Assembly: GCA_037127315.1 (NCBI GenBank)
Contig: JBBBDQ010001185.1
Location: 284,501 to 348,500, forward strand
Source: Ascarosepion bandense
Taxonomy: Eukaryota > Mollusca > Cephalopoda > Sepiida > Sepiidae
Reading direction: 5' to 3'
Length of the DNA: 64,000 nucleotides
The translations under genes and the position numbers were made by a program. The notes beneath the pieces were generated by a model that worked only from the letters and a program-made list of their open reading frames with translations, was not told the origin of the DNA and did not search any database. This document shows, in pieces, positions 44,339 to 55,594 of the stretch (the stretch's first letter is position 1; each line of letters opens with the position of its first letter).

Positions 44339-44640
44339 TGCGTTGTGGTACAGTGGATATCGGCTCGGCACAAGAAACCGGGGAGCCGAGTTCGAATTCC
44401 AGTTGAATTCATTGCATTCACTTACGCGCAAATACCCTTGGGAAAGGTATTAATCCGTCTCTTCCTTCCAGTTATGGGTTAAATAGTAGGACAGATTGGG
44501 TTCTATAGCCTTGGTCGGCAACCAGTCTACCGCAGAAAGCAATGGCAACCTACTGCGGGATAATCTTCTGCCCAGTCAGTCGTGTCTCTTTCGAGACATG
44601 ATCGCCCAAGCGTGTATCACGTATGGCACTTTAACTGACT
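44339..44640 (+). mobile_element. tRNA-derived SINE, near complete
   Basis: The head (44339-44402) is tRNA-like: TGTGGTACAGTGGATATCGG fits the pol III A box and GAGTTCGAATTCC the B box. The body contains blocks shared with 255-545 (CTTACGCGCAAATACCC, ATTAATCCGTCTCTTCC, CAACCAGTCTACCGC, GACATGATCGCCC). It ends near 'CACTTTAACTGACTGACC'. It is non-coding, transcribed by RNA polymerase III when active, and moved by a partner LINE. The partner is unknown; the tail matches none of the LINE 3' ends in this window. Confidence 0.75.
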
Positions 44641-45225
44641 GACCAAATTAAACAGTAAAAGATGTGTGGAACGGATACTGTAAGTGAAAAATTTTATCAA
44701 TATAAAAATAGAAAAAAAATCGAGATCTCGTGAATTGTTACTTTGTATTAATGTGTGTATATATTGTTCATAAATATAATAAAAATATATTATAATATAC
44801 ATGACTCGTGTGCATGTGTATCTGAAAAAATGCTGAGTGTTGTCTATGAGTGGCTACGTATTGCACTTCAGAAATAGCGGGAACAGAGAATTGAATCAAA
44901 TTAAGTAGTGCAAGAAATAAAGTTGTGATGACACAAAGTAGAAAAAATAAAAATGAGAGAAATAGAGAATGTGTGTGAAGGAGAGAAGGTAAGGACCAGA
45001 ATAGAATGCGTTATATAATACATGAAGAGAAAATGTAGGAAAAATAAAGGAAAGAAAAAAGAAATGAATGAAAACAGGAAGGTAGTAAAATAGAAGTCGA
45101 TGAGACAAAATCTAGAAAGAAAATGATAAACGAAAAATAAACAAAGTTTATGTAAAAAGAGATAAAGATCTCTTGTAAGTGATACAGTTAAATTGAATAA
45201 ATAATAATAATAACAATAATAATAA

Positions 45226-45260
<35 letters not shown>

Positions 45261-45844
45261 AAAACAGCTGCCATGTCGATTGTAACGAATGTCAAAATAA
45301 GGACGCAATGATGGTGGCAAACAGTACAAAAATGGATTTGTTAATGTCAAACGTCTTACACGATTGCGATGATCTGTCACAAAACTTTTCAAATTGACAT
45401 ACCTCACGTGATCAATTTTGTTTGTAATGTGGTGGTTGAAACAAACTCAATTAAAATGAATGTTAAAACAAAAGACAAGAAAACAAAACAAAGCACAATC
45501 TGACAAGCTCTGTTTTTCCAGGTGTTAGTTGTAGCCTAGTTAGGTTACAATAGAAATAATAAATAATAATAATGATAGTAGTAGTAGTACTAGTAGTAGT
45601 AGTAGTAGTAGTAGTAGTAAAATGCTCTGATATAGCATATCTGTAACAGTTTCTGATTGAGTGTCGATTTTAACCTGTTCATAGTGTGTATTGGTAAATT
45701 AAGATGAGCTACAGTAAATATTCCGTTCAGTAGCACAGTTCTGCTTTACACTTGTCTGATCTTAATCACTTGGGCGTACTCTGTATCTTGGTTCATGATC
45801 GAGAGTAGTGTGGAAACATTATGGCCGTGTGTCGAGTTTTAAGT
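44641..45844. other. no gene; AAT/ATT and TAG repeats
   Basis: 45195-45260 is (AAT)n running into (ATT)n, which can fold on itself. (TAG)n lies at 45576-45620. 44930-45130 is A/G-rich. Confidence 0.7.
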
Positions 45845-46101
45845 GAAGGATGAGGCAGTCAAGGCGATTCGGAAGTTACACTCTCAACCAGTGACCATAA
45901 GTTAACTTGTCTGAATATATTTCTACCTGGACCTCACTTGCAAAGTTATGCACTGCTTTTATCAATACATTTAATCTTAACGTTCACATTTGGTTGCGAA
46001 GTATGTGCAGAATATGCACTTAGACTTGGTGTTATGATGGGTATATTGGGCTTCGTGTGTTTGTACTCAGCGTCAACTTTTGGCTGTACTGCAATATCAT
46101 T
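45845..46101 (+). repeat. dispersed repeat E, copy 1 with (AAT)n tail
   Basis: Matches 48068-48290 in pieces ('GATGAGGCAGTCAAGGCGAT', 'GCAAAGTTATGCACTGCTTT', 'ATGATGGGTATATTG') and, like that copy, ends in an (AAT)n tract. Probably a short retroelement with an AAT tail. Its reading frame (45938-46183) is fortuitous. Confidence 0.6.
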
Positions 46102-46102
46102 A

Positions 46103-46146
<44 letters not shown>
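46102..46146. repeat. (AAT)n tract at the 5' end of Dong copy B
   Basis: About 15 AAT units between repeat E and the truncated Dong-like element. Confidence 0.97.
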
Positions 46147-46149
<3 letters not shown>

Positions 46150-48028
46150 CCCTTTACCTCAATCATATAAATGGAACCTATAAGTCTGATGAAATAAACA
46201 TCAAAAGAGGTATATTTCAAGGTGATTCTTTGTCTCCATTACTATTCTGCATATCATTAATAGCACTAACCAGTCAACTTAATAAGACAGAATGTGGTTA
46301 TAAAATAGGCCAAAAGAAAATAAGCCATCTATTTTACATGGATGACTTAAAGTTATATGCTAAGAATGATAATGAGCTGGAAGGGCGTCTGCAAGCTGGA
46401 AAATGCTTCAGCGAAGACATTGGAATGAAATTCAATTTGAATAAATGTGCTAAAGCTACAGCTTTACGTGGATCAATACAAGAAACATCCTCAATTAGCT
46501 TAGACCCTGCTGTAACAATAACAGAATTGAAACCAGAAGAAGCTTATAAATACTTAGGTGTAAATGAGAGTGAAAACATTCACCATAAAAAAATGAAAGA
46601 AATAGTGCGTAAAGAGTACTATAGAAGGCTACGAATGATATTAAAAACTGAATTGAATTCTCAGAAGAGAAAAATGGCCATTAATAGCCTTGCAATCCCA
46701 GTTGTCCAATATAGCTTCAACATCTTAAACTGGACTCTAAACGACATCAGGTGAATGGATTCTAAAACAAGAAAGCTTCTTTCTAAGCATAAGATGCATC
46801 ATCCAAAGGCTGATGTAGACCGTCTATACATATCCCGTAAAGAAGGTGGAAGAGGTCTTATTCAGCTGGAATTGTCATACAAGACAACAACTATTGGCTT
46901 ACTAACATACATAGAAACAACAAAGTATTGGATGATACAATTAGTAAGGCAACATAAAGAAAGAAAGAAAAAATATTCAATAATAAAAGAAGGCAGTAAA
47001 TACAAACAAGATTTACAGTTAGTAGATTCTGTAGAAAAGCAAAACAGAAGCCAAGAACCAACTATTGCGGCAAAAAATATGAAAATGAAAGCCAAAGATA
47101 AAGCTCTTGAACAGATGAAACAGCGCTGGCAAGACAAACCTCTGCATGGCCAATATCCAGAACGTGCCAATAAATCCAATGTTGACAAAGTTAATACTCA
47201 TCGATGGTTACGTGCATCTGGATTAAAGTCTGAAACTGAAGGCTTTATTCTTGCAGCACAAGACCAAAGTCTTTTCACTAGAAACTTTCAGGCAAATATT
47301 ATGCATAATAATATGGATCCAAAATGCAGGTTTTGTGATAAACACCAAGAAACAATAGACCACCTAATCTCAGGCTGTTCTGTGCTTGCCCCAAATGAAT
47401 ATAAAAATCGCCAAGATAGAGTTGGGCAATATTTACATTGGACAATGTGCAAACATTATGGAAAATCTGTAAACAAACACTGGTATGAACATCACGCAGC
47501 ACCGGTTACAGCAATAGAAGATGTAACCATTCTATGGGATTACACCATCTACACAGACAGAAAAATTGAAGCAAACAGGCCAGACATTATTGTTAAAAAC
47601 CAGAAGGAGAAAACTTGTCTATTAATTGATATGGCTTGTCCAGCGGAATGTAACATAGCAATCAAGGAATTTGAAAAACTGTCAAAATATAAAGACCTGG
47701 AAATTGAAATAGAAAAAATGTGGAAATTGAAAACAAGAATTGTGCCAGTGATAGTAGGTGCACTTGGAATGATAAAAAATGGAACAAAACAACACATTGA
47801 AAGAATCCCTGGAAAGACCCCAGCTTAAGAGATATACAAAAAATAGTCTTATTAAGTACAGCCCACACACTAAGGAAAACTTTATCTATGTAATGCTGGG
47901 GATGATAGGGAAGATAGAAAAACATGAAATGGAGTCATAACAACACGCCACGACCTGCCTTAGGTCTCCCTGCAGACTTGGTTGGTAGTGAGATCAAAGC
48001 AGAAATCGAAATATGATGAAAAATGACA
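46147..48028 (+). mobile_element. Dong/R4-like LINE, copy B (5'-truncated)
   Basis: Starts at 'ACAACCCTTTACCTC' inside the RT domain (equivalent to about 59686 in copy D) and runs to the family 3' end, '...AAAAATGACATAATAATAAT'. The AAT tract lies on both sides. It is highly similar to copies A, C and D, so relatively young. Confidence 0.9.
46179..47828 (+). pseudogene. Dong/R4-type polymerase, RT palm to endonuclease, one in-frame stop
   Basis: A single frame from the RT palm to near the C-terminus, broken only by TGA at 46752-46754. Order: 'GIFQGDSLSPLLF' (motif B), 'FYMDDLKLYAKN' (catalytic YMDD, about 46332-46365), thumb and linker, the C-X2-C-X8-H-X4-C finger starting 'CRFCDKHQ' (47323 on), then the endonuclease with 'RPDIIVKN' (47577 on), 'LLIDMACP' and 'KYKDLEIE'. 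The 3' end is shifted by an extra base at about 47815, giving 'GKTPA' instead of the family's 'NPSLRDIQ'. The same TGA is in copy D; copies A and C have CGA (Arg). Confidence 0.9.
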
Positions 48029-48067
48029 TAATAATAATTTAAGGGAAAAGTAAAATAAATTATTGTT

Positions 48068-48290
48068 TGAAAGATGAAGCAGACAAGGCGATATGGGAGT
48101 CTTAACTTTGGGAGACACTCAATCAGATATTATCTCAGACATCTAGGTTATAGCCACCTGCAAGGTTATGCACTACTTCTCTCAAAAGCTGCCGCCTTAT
48201 ATCACGCACATTTGGCTTTGATGACTTATCAAATGATGACACTTATAAGTGTCATGATGAAATGAGTATATTGAGTATGTTTTGTTGGAA
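48068..48290 (+). repeat. dispersed repeat E, copy 2 with (AAT)n tail
   Basis: Diverged second copy of 45845-46101, followed by AAT repeats at 48290-48322. Copies of E thus lie on both sides of Dong copy B in the same orientation. Confidence 0.55.
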
Positions 48291-48322
48291 TAATAATAAT
48301 AATGATATTAATAATAATAAAT

Positions 48323-48748
48323 TACAGAACTTTTCTCCTTATCATTTTTCTGTTTCTTGTTTACTGATCCTGATTGATTAATCAACTAGTTTTCTTATCA
48401 GTATTATTCCTTAAAGACTACGATATTAGTTTCCGATAATTCGAAAGAAGTTTTCCTGAGAAAAACTACGATATTTTTAAGAAAGACTACGATATTAGTT
48501 ATAGATAGGGATAAAGATTTTCAATGCGTTTAATGAATAAATAACTGAATACACAGATGGAAGAACAAATTAATAAACGAATAAATACTAATTTGTATAT
48601 ATATATAATTTTGTGCAAACAATCAAGTAATAAATATTTTTTAAAAATATATTCTGATAAATGTTTTTCTTTAAATTAATCAATAAATTAAATATTATTT
48701 ATTTTTCCAATTTGAAGGGATGTTTGTTTTCACTTAATGTTATTATCT
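48323..48748. other. no gene seen
   Basis: AT-rich; the phrase AAGACTACGATATTAGTT occurs at 48413 and again at 48483. Confidence 0.6.
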
Positions 48749-48766
48749 CTGTTGAGAAAAATACGG

Positions 48767-48964
48767 GTTGCCCTAAAGAACATAGCAAAAAAAAAAAAAA
48801 CAGATTGAAGTACGCAAGAAACAGAACGGATAAAACATAAACTAGAACAAACATGAGCAAGAATCACAAATGAGAATGTTGAATGGATACTTAAAAACGA
48901 AAACAACTGGAAATCTTGAGGAATAGATAAAATTTCTAACTTTTGGTTCTATTATCTAAATACA

Positions 48965-49024
<60 letters not shown>

Positions 49025-49217
49025 CTAGCTAAAAAACCTCAATAAATGGTTAATGATCCTACTAAAATTCCATCATGGGTGACCAAAGGAATTACATTTC
49101 TTCTACCGAAGAACAGGGACAAAATTTTCCCAAAAAACTACCGATATGTCTTCCCACTACTTACAAACTGTTGACATTTATTCTAATAAAACTGACATAT
49201 TACTTGGAAATAAAATG
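48767..49217 (+). mobile_element. Dong/R4-like LINE, old copy E, left part
   Basis: Aligns with about 59034-59445 of copy D: 'GGTTGCCCTAAAGAACATAGC', 'AACTTTTGGTTCTATTATCTAAATAC', 'GTGACCAAAGGAATTACATT' and 'CTTCCCACTACTTACAAACTG'. Divergence is much higher than between copies A-D. It contains a (CA)n expansion at 48966-49020 and ends abruptly at about 49217 at the Tx1-like LINE. The right part resumes at about 53885. Confidence 0.8.
48966..49020. repeat. (CA)n microsatellite inside Dong copy E
   Basis: About 27 CA units where copy D reads 'AGCACATAAAAAAC', so the tract grew within the element. Confidence 0.95.
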
Positions 49218-50677
49218 ACGACTAAATGCACGATCAATGAGCACAAGCTCTCGCGGCGCGATACGAGCAGTCAACTCGCCGACACGGTCCCATAGGACAA
49301 TGGTATAAAGCGTGCAAAGCCGTTTCTTCCAAGCGAAGGTTGCAGCGTTCACAATCTGGCAAATCCGCCAGGCCCCATATGAAGGCCATGTCATTGATGG
49401 GCAACCGATTCCGAACCAATCACCAGGTGAGCGAAAACTCAGAGTTGCTGAGATAATCAGTACCTGGCACCCAAGACCAGAACAAGCGAAAATCCTCTGA
49501 CAAGCAGAGCACATCACGTAATGAATCCTTTGCGACGCCCTCCACTTACCCACGATATAAGACTCTTCTAGGCTGTGAAAGATCACTGGACCATGGAATG
49601 GACCGCAAGGGCAACAGACATTCGAGGAGAAAACTTGATCGCTCCCGAGGTTTGCGGCACCGCCTCCGGATGGAGGAATGATAGTAAGGCTAGGGAACAT
49701 GTCCCTCACTATCCCCCTCAGCAATGTGTCTTCCAAAATAGCTCGCCTGAGAAAAACTAACATCAGGTACGGCATTCCCAGACCCCCATGACACGGACGT
49801 TGGTAACAGACACGTTTGTCGACGTAGTATTTGTGTCCTCTCCACAGAAGGGAGGATAGCAAACCATCAATAGCCTCCCTATGCCATTTACAAAGTGGAA
49901 GTACTGACAACCGGTAAAGGAAAATGGGAAAGATGTGTGTAGCACACGCCTCAGCCAAACTCTTTTAGGACAAATTCCTTCGACGCCAAATCTCGACGGA
50001 TGCGTCGACCTTTGCCAGTACTTCAGACTAATTTTTCTCTAACTGGAGGTCGGGCCTAAACCACACTCCAAGAATGCGGACAGAGCCGTTCATCCAGTCG
50101 AAGGTCCTCGGGAGGGTAACAGGGACAGCGATTCCACGTAGGGCCGGACTGCATGCCCTGTCCCTTAGCCGGCGAAGGAGGGCTCCAACACCAATGCATA
50201 AAGTAGAGGCGACAGTGGACAATCCTGTCGGACTGACCTAGACAGCGCCAGGACGCCCGACAACTTTCCGTTCACCTGTACCACAGCCGTGGAGGATTGA
50301 TACAGGAGGCTAATCCAGCGGCGGAAGTCAGCCAAATAGCTGCGAAACTCCTCATCATGGAAACCAGGCTCCTTGGTCAACAGGATCTCGAAATGCCGCC
50401 GAAACGCCTTGCACATGTCGTCAGTCGACCGAAGCGTATGTCCCTCTGTGTTGTGAACCTCTCGAATGTACCGGTCGCCGCCTCGGCGAATGTCTTCCTT
50501 GCGCAGTTCTGCACCCATGTTCACACCTTCGGAAGACATCTTGCTTAACTTTTGTTTAATTACCTGGCCCATGTAACGATCGCTATTCGACCGATTCAGG
50601 GCCTCCCTAGCTACGGCTATCTCTAGGGGATCCCCATCAGACACCACCCGGATGTAATTAGCTCTAAATGTCTTCAC
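49218..50677 (-). pseudogene. Tx1-like ORF2, reverse transcriptase part, deleted
   Basis: The frame 50677-50165 runs from the RT N-terminal linker ('SDRYMGQVIKQKLSKM', 'FRSYLADF') straight into 'RRWISLLYQSSTAVVQVNGKL' and 'SVRQDCPLSPLLYALVLEP' (motif B). The RT fingers and motif A (the first catalytic Asp) are deleted at about 50325-50330. Motif C is also missing between 50165 and 50120, where 'ALLRRLRDRA' runs into 'GSVRILGVWFRPDLQLEKN'. Then come 'ATHIFPIFLYRLSVLPL', 'VCYQRPCHGGLGMPYL' and, in another frame, 'RNRLPINDMAFIWGLADLPDCERC' with 'ETALHALYHCP', a C-terminal Cys/His motif. At least two internal deletions. Confidence 0.75.
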
Positions 50678-50995
50678 CTTGTCAGCCTTATCTAGTTTGA
50701 GCCGTTTGCTGAACTTAGTGGTGAAAGACCTAATACTATTCTTAAGATTCTCCCACCACTTATTCCCAATGACTTCCCCAGTTAATGTCCGCTGCCCTAA
50801 GTTAATTAGCTGGCACCGTTGAACTTCCAGTAACCAGCCATTCTAGGCCTATTTTCTAAATCTACACGGGCACAAACAAGTTTGTGGTCCGAGTAGCCTA
50901 ACCAGTGGAACGTGGGACAATCTAAAAGATCTATGTCGGCTTCACGAATTAACATTCCATCCAAGTAGCTAGCTACCTTGGTAGAAGGCCAACTA

Positions 50996-51526
50996 TTAGC
51001 TCACGTCAACATTCTCACACCCTTGTGATCGACCGAACTCTTCGATGAGATCGACCAAGCTACGATCACGTGCCTTCCCTCTAGCTCCCCACCCTCTATC
51101 CAACTTGGGGTCCAGGATGGCATTCCAGTCCCCCATTAAAACGAGTCGCGTTGAATCCACCAGGAAAGGCTCCAACCGCCGAAAAAACGAGACACTCTCC
51201 TCCCGGTCGTTGGGCGCATAAACCGCAACCAGTCGAAACACATTGCTTTTCACTGCAATATCGGCCACGTTCAGCCGGCCCTCGGCACCGAGATGAACAA
51301 GATCCACCTTCGCGTCCAGGGTACACTTAACCAGCAAAGAAACTCCTCTGGCCAGCCGGTTCCCATATAATGAATAGACGACAAACTCGTTAGACAGCAC
51401 ACAGGCATCGGCCTTGCAAACAAATTGAGTCTCTTGGATCGCGGCGACATCCACACCGAAAGACAAGAAGTCCCGAAGCAGATCCCTAAGGCTCTTCGCA
51501 TTCAAGCTGGTTAACTTAATTGACAT
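50996..51526 (-). pseudogene. Tx1-like ORF2, APE-type endonuclease part
   Basis: Start Met at 51526, 'MSIKLTSLNAKSLRD'. It has the family's order of motifs: 'LNAKSL' (usually N...G/R), 'AAIQETQF' (catalytic Glu), 'LVAVYAPND' (Tyr, Pro), 'LMGDWNAILDPKLDR' (Asp, Asn). The frame stops at 50996, before the SDH motif, which follows out of frame at about 50910 ('WLGYSDHKLVCA'). This domain would nick target DNA to prime reverse transcription. The acidic catalytic residues remain; truncation by frameshift inactivates it. Confidence 0.8.
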
Positions 51527-51559
51527 CTTTTAAACCTGTAAAGAGAAAGCAAAAACATT

Positions 51560-53378
51560 ACTCCTAGTCACATACGGTGCGGAAATCAATGGCAGTAGGG
51601 ACCCCGACGGATTGTCCAAGGTTACCTGGACCAATATCGGACGTAATTTGTCCGTCCTGGACAATGCCGCCAACGTCCGTTGGAAACGTTAGCTCTACAG
51701 CCCTATATAATGATGGGTGGGGGATGACGGGGACCCTCTCAGCACAAAAATAAGAAAGTCTTTGTAAATATTTGGTGCCCGTTTGGGCCATCTTTATTTT
51801 TGGGAACTCTTCTGAATAAAGCTCCACACCTTAAGATTGTCCCCGGTATTTCGTACGAGTGTCAAAACTCCGGGGGCATGTGGGAAGTTAGTTGGGTTCT
51901 CGACCGACTTTCCGTCGATCGAGGTCAACTTGAATAGTGGCCTTAGGAGGGTTCTTTTCTGGGAGGAAAGGTCCCTCTCCAAGGCCGGCCTATCCAGCCT
52001 ACAAATTTCTACTCTCTTGAATATATTGTATTTTTTCTTTTTTGTTTTCTCAGTTTTTGGTTCGGTCTGAACATCTTCAGGGGATGGGTTTTCTTGTTGG
52101 GAGGGAGTTGTTTCTGTTTGGGAAGAGTGTTGGGAAAATTATTTTTCCATTGGGGAGGAAAGTGTGGGGGAAGCCTAGAAATGTGTCTAGTCGGAGAGGC
52201 AAAATGACTCCTCTCCGTATGCTGAATGTTCCTGATTGGTGATGGAGGGGCAAACTGAGCCTTGCGAACCACGTTCCGTCCTGCCACGTTCCTCAACTTC
52301 AATTTCTTCTTCCTCTCTTCAAAGATGAGGAACGTGGAGGAGGCATTTCCACAACTTCCATTTCTTGGTGTTGTTGTTGTTGCTGTTGTTGTTTTTGTTG
52401 TTGCTGCTGCTTTTGTTGCTGTTGTTGTTGTTTAGCCTCTTTTTGTGGCTTATTCTTTGCTGGGGATGGAAGTTTCTCCGGTTGAGGACCTGAGGAAGCT
52501 ACCTTTTTCCCCTTCCTAACCACTTCCGTCCACTCCTTTTGTCCGTCTTCTGCCTCGGCTTCTTTTGTTTCCGGGAATGGAGTTTTTGTCACCGGCGGTG
52601 TTGCCGGTGTCACCGGTGTTGCTGGTGTTTTGATTTCAGTGGGGTTTTTTTTTTTTTTTGAGGGGCACATTTTGATAACATGGTCTACCATCCCGCAAAG
52701 CCAACAATGCTGCTTTCGCCTCTCCACCGCTACAAACAGTTTCCGGCATCCACAAATTAAAACATCAGGCATCCTCAAGAGACTGGGCCTGTCCACGACT
52801 ACGTACACCGCAACATCTTCCGTACGCCCGCTTTACTGTTGTTACGGGCCACCTCCTCCACTGCTCCAAATTAGGCAAAGTAAGTCCCAATGTGGTCATC
52901 TGAGATACCAAGTGACACACAGTGAATAAGAACCCGGGTACGTCTAGTGCCCATATACTCCGTCTGGAGGCTAATTCCCTTTGCAGTCAATCTTGTGCCG
53001 GCCAATTTTTCTGGCCTCCTCTTCCGTGCTAAGAAGAACGTCCCACATAACACGAGGTGACCGTCGCGCCAGCATATTGGGGACAATTTTCAAGTATTTC
53101 AGAGCCTCATCCATGTTTTCTCTGCTGACGCCCACAAACTTACTCGTATTTGAATCCGACGTCAGCAGGGAGATCGTTCTCACAGATATTACATCGATAA
53201 CGTCGGGAATGACAATTAGTCCGTTTCCCACAATGTATTCATTAAATTTCTCCTGCAAACCTTGGTAATAGGTGGCGTCATTTTTGCAGGAACGTTGTTC
53301 TATGCCGACAGTGGAGAAGTCACCGTCGGCATACCCATAAGCATACCCATAAGTAGACATTTGGGGAGACGAAGCCAT
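51560..53378 (-). pseudogene. Tx1-like ORF1 (nucleic-acid-binding, zinc knuckle)
   Basis: The first Met at 53378 opens a 135-codon frame with a Tyr/Gly/Ala-rich start and 'MARRSPRVMWDVLLSTEEEARKI'. A frameshift near 52975 leads to 'LTAKGISLQTEYMGTRRTRVLIHCVSLGISDDHIGTYFA' (an RRM-like segment), another to 'VDRPSLLRMPDVLICG' and a CCHC-type knuckle, 'CWLCGMVDHVIKMCP' (about 52710-52665). A Pro/Thr-rich linker and a Gln run (52436-52367) follow. Weak open segments continue to 51560 ('LTSIDGKSVENPTNFPHAPGV'). ORF1 proteins of this group coat element RNA. At least two frameshifts. Confidence 0.7.
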
Positions 53379-53694
53379 AATTCGACCCCCCCCCCCTCAC
53401 AACGCAATTTTCTTTTTTAACAAAACAGTCCAGAATATACACAGACGAGCAACAAGGACAAATAAAACAATGTTAACAAAACGACGTAATCACGGGTAAC
53501 AAAGATTACACGTAAAAAAATCCAAGCTTAACTTTTCGTAGAAAAAGACGAAAAAGACTTGCAACTAAACGCTGCCTAAGACTTTTTTCTGTATTTACTA
53601 GCCTTCCCACGCAAGGCCAGATGTGACACATGGTCATTTTATAGTGGGTATTCCCGGCCATATAGCCATGCCAAAAAATGTCTGTCTATTTTTC

Positions 53695-53763
53695 CCCAGT
53701 CGTGGTTCTACCCTTCGGCGGAATCACGACTGGGTTTGTGCTCTCTGCTCGGAAGCAGAGAGC
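53695..53763 (-). promoter_or_regulatory. two strong hairpins in the 5' region of the Tx1-like LINE
   Basis: 53695-53704 pairs with 53725-53734 (10 bp, extendable), and 53740-53749 pairs perfectly with 53754-53763 around CGGA. They lie 320-390 bp before ORF1. Role unknown; a structured leader or promoter is inferred from position only. Confidence 0.4.
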
Positions 53764-53884
53764 GCCCTCTACCCGAAGGCAAAGAGCTGACAGTGTCATG
53801 GATCAGTCAGGCGATCGTCTCCATCTTTTATAAAGTAGAGCATTCTATTCTCGGGGATGGCAGCATGTTCCACTATAAGACAAG

Positions 53885-55552
53885 CAAATTTAACTAGACG
53901 AAATGTGGCTATAAAATATCTTAAAAGAAAATAATCCATCCGTTTTACATAGATGACTTAAAGTTGTATGATAGGAATGACTATGAGCTGGAAGGTTTCG
54001 TGAAAATAGTAAAATCTTTCAGTGATGATATTGCAATATTAGATTTGTGCTAAAGCCACAATTTTACGAGGATCACTACAATAAACATCCTCTATTAGCT
54101 TAGACTCTGATGTAACGATAAAAACTTTATAGGAAGAAGAAACTTATAAGTACCTAGGTGTAAATGAAGGTGAAGAAATTCACGATGATAACGAAAGAAA
54201 CAGTGCGAAAAGATTACTATAAAAGGGCACGATTGATATGAAGAACTCAATCGAATTCTCAGAACAGAATTATAGTCATTAATAACCTGCCATCTCAGTA
54301 GTTCAATATAGTTTGAAGATCTTGAAATGGACTCTAAATTACATAAGACAAATGGATTCTAAGACAAGAAAGCTTCTTTCTGAGCAGAAGATGCATCATC
54401 CAAAGGCTGATGCAGACTGTTTGTACATGCACCTTAAAGAAGGTCGAAGAGGCCTTATTGACAGAATTGTCATACAAGACAACAACTATTGGCTTACATG
54501 GAAACAACAAAGGATTGGATGATACAATTAGTCAAACAACACGAAAACAGAAAGAAAAACTTTAATCACGAAAAAAGGCTGTAAATACAAACGAAATTTA
54601 CATTTAATAGATTCTGTAGAAAAACAAAACAGAACCCAAGAACCCATTGTTGCAGCAAAATATATCGAAAAGAAAGCCAAGGATAATGCCCTTGAACAGA
54701 TGAAACAACACTCTCAAGACAAATCACAACATGGACAATATCGAGAACGTGCTAATAAAGTAGATGTTGATAAGGTTAATACTTATCGAAAGTTATGAGC
54801 ATTTGGATTAAAGACTGAAACGGAAGTCTTTATTCTTACAGCGCAAAACTAAAGTTTCAGACAAATATCATACGTAATAGTGTCGATCCAAAATGCAGGT
54901 TCCGTGACAAATATCAGGAAACAATATACAATCTAATCACCTGATCTTCTGTACTTACCATAAATGAATATAAAAATCGTTAAGATAGAATGGAGCAATA
55001 TTTAGACTGGACAATGATATAAAACACTGGTATGAACATAAACCAGCATCAGTTGCAGAAACAGAAAGCATCACACAGACAGGAAGATTAAATCAAATAG
55101 GATGGACATAATTGTCAAATACTGAAAAAAAAAAAGAAAACTTGCCAACTAATTGATATGCCTTTTTGCCCAGTGGACATAACAACGAAAAAACTTGAAA
55201 AACTATCGAACTATAAAGACCTGGAAATCGAAATAGAAAAACGTGTGAAAATTAATTAAATTAAATTAAAAACAAGAATAATACCAGTTATAGTACGTGC
55301 GCTTAGAGTTATTAAAAATGAACACAACAATACATTGAAAAAATCTTTGGACATCCCAGCTTAAGAGAAATACAAAAAAATTTCTTGATGATTACAGCTT
55401 ACATATTGAGATCAACTTTCTCCATGTAACACCAATGATGTTAAAGGAGTTAGAAAAACAAACCATGAAGTGTAGTTATAACAACGCACAATTACCTGTC
55501 TTAGAGCTTTCCGCAGACTTGACAGGATTAGGGTTACCATAGCAGAAATAGA
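53885..55552 (+). mobile_element. Dong/R4-like LINE, old copy E, right part
   Basis: Resumes after the Tx1-like LINE with a match to 'ACAGAATGTGGTTATAAAATA', then 'FYIDDLKLYDRND' (YMDD has become YIDD), the thumb, 'QMDSKTRKLLSEQKMHHPKAD' (54313-54522), the finger region and endonuclease traces ('KLEKLSNYKDLEIEIEK', about 55185-55245) to 'GCAGAAATAGAAAT' and (AAT)n. Many stops and shifts. Relative to copy D, about 350 bp (59445-59795) is absent between left and right parts. Confidence 0.8.

Positions 55553-55592
<40 letters not shown>
55553..55592. repeat. (AAT)n tract between Dong copies E and C
   Basis: About 13 AAT units, serving as the 3' tail of copy E and the 5' border of copy C. Confidence 0.95.

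Positions 55593-55594
<2 letters not shown>

Larger units (their letters stand above)
49218..53884 (-). mobile_element. Tx1/L1-like LINE, near full length but decayed
   Basis: About 4.7 kb, GC-richer than its surroundings, minus strand. Order: GC-rich 5' region with two strong hairpins (53695-53734, 53740-53763); ORF1 with a zinc knuckle (53378-52299 and decayed beyond); ORF2 with an APE-type endonuclease (51526-50870) and RT with a C-terminal cysteine motif (50830-49218). It lies inside Dong copy E. No poly(A) or simple tail is evident at the 49218 end. Confidence 0.75.

Noticed and set aside
44339..44402. A functional tRNA gene
   Set aside because: A and B boxes are present, but the sequence is the head of a repeated 300-bp SINE and does not fold as a full cloverleaf by eye.
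45938..46183. Membrane-protein-like frame ending in Asn repeats
   Set aside because: It lies in repeat E and runs into the (AAT)n tract; the related copy at 48068 does not keep the frame.
52630..52929. Plus-strand frame opposite ORF1 of the Tx1-like LINE
   Set aside because: Shadow of the minus-strand ORF1, which has the zinc knuckle.
49200..55560. Reading the whole stretch as one composite element
   Set aside because: The flanks align to one Dong copy and the middle to a different LINE class on the other strand, so nesting explains it better.
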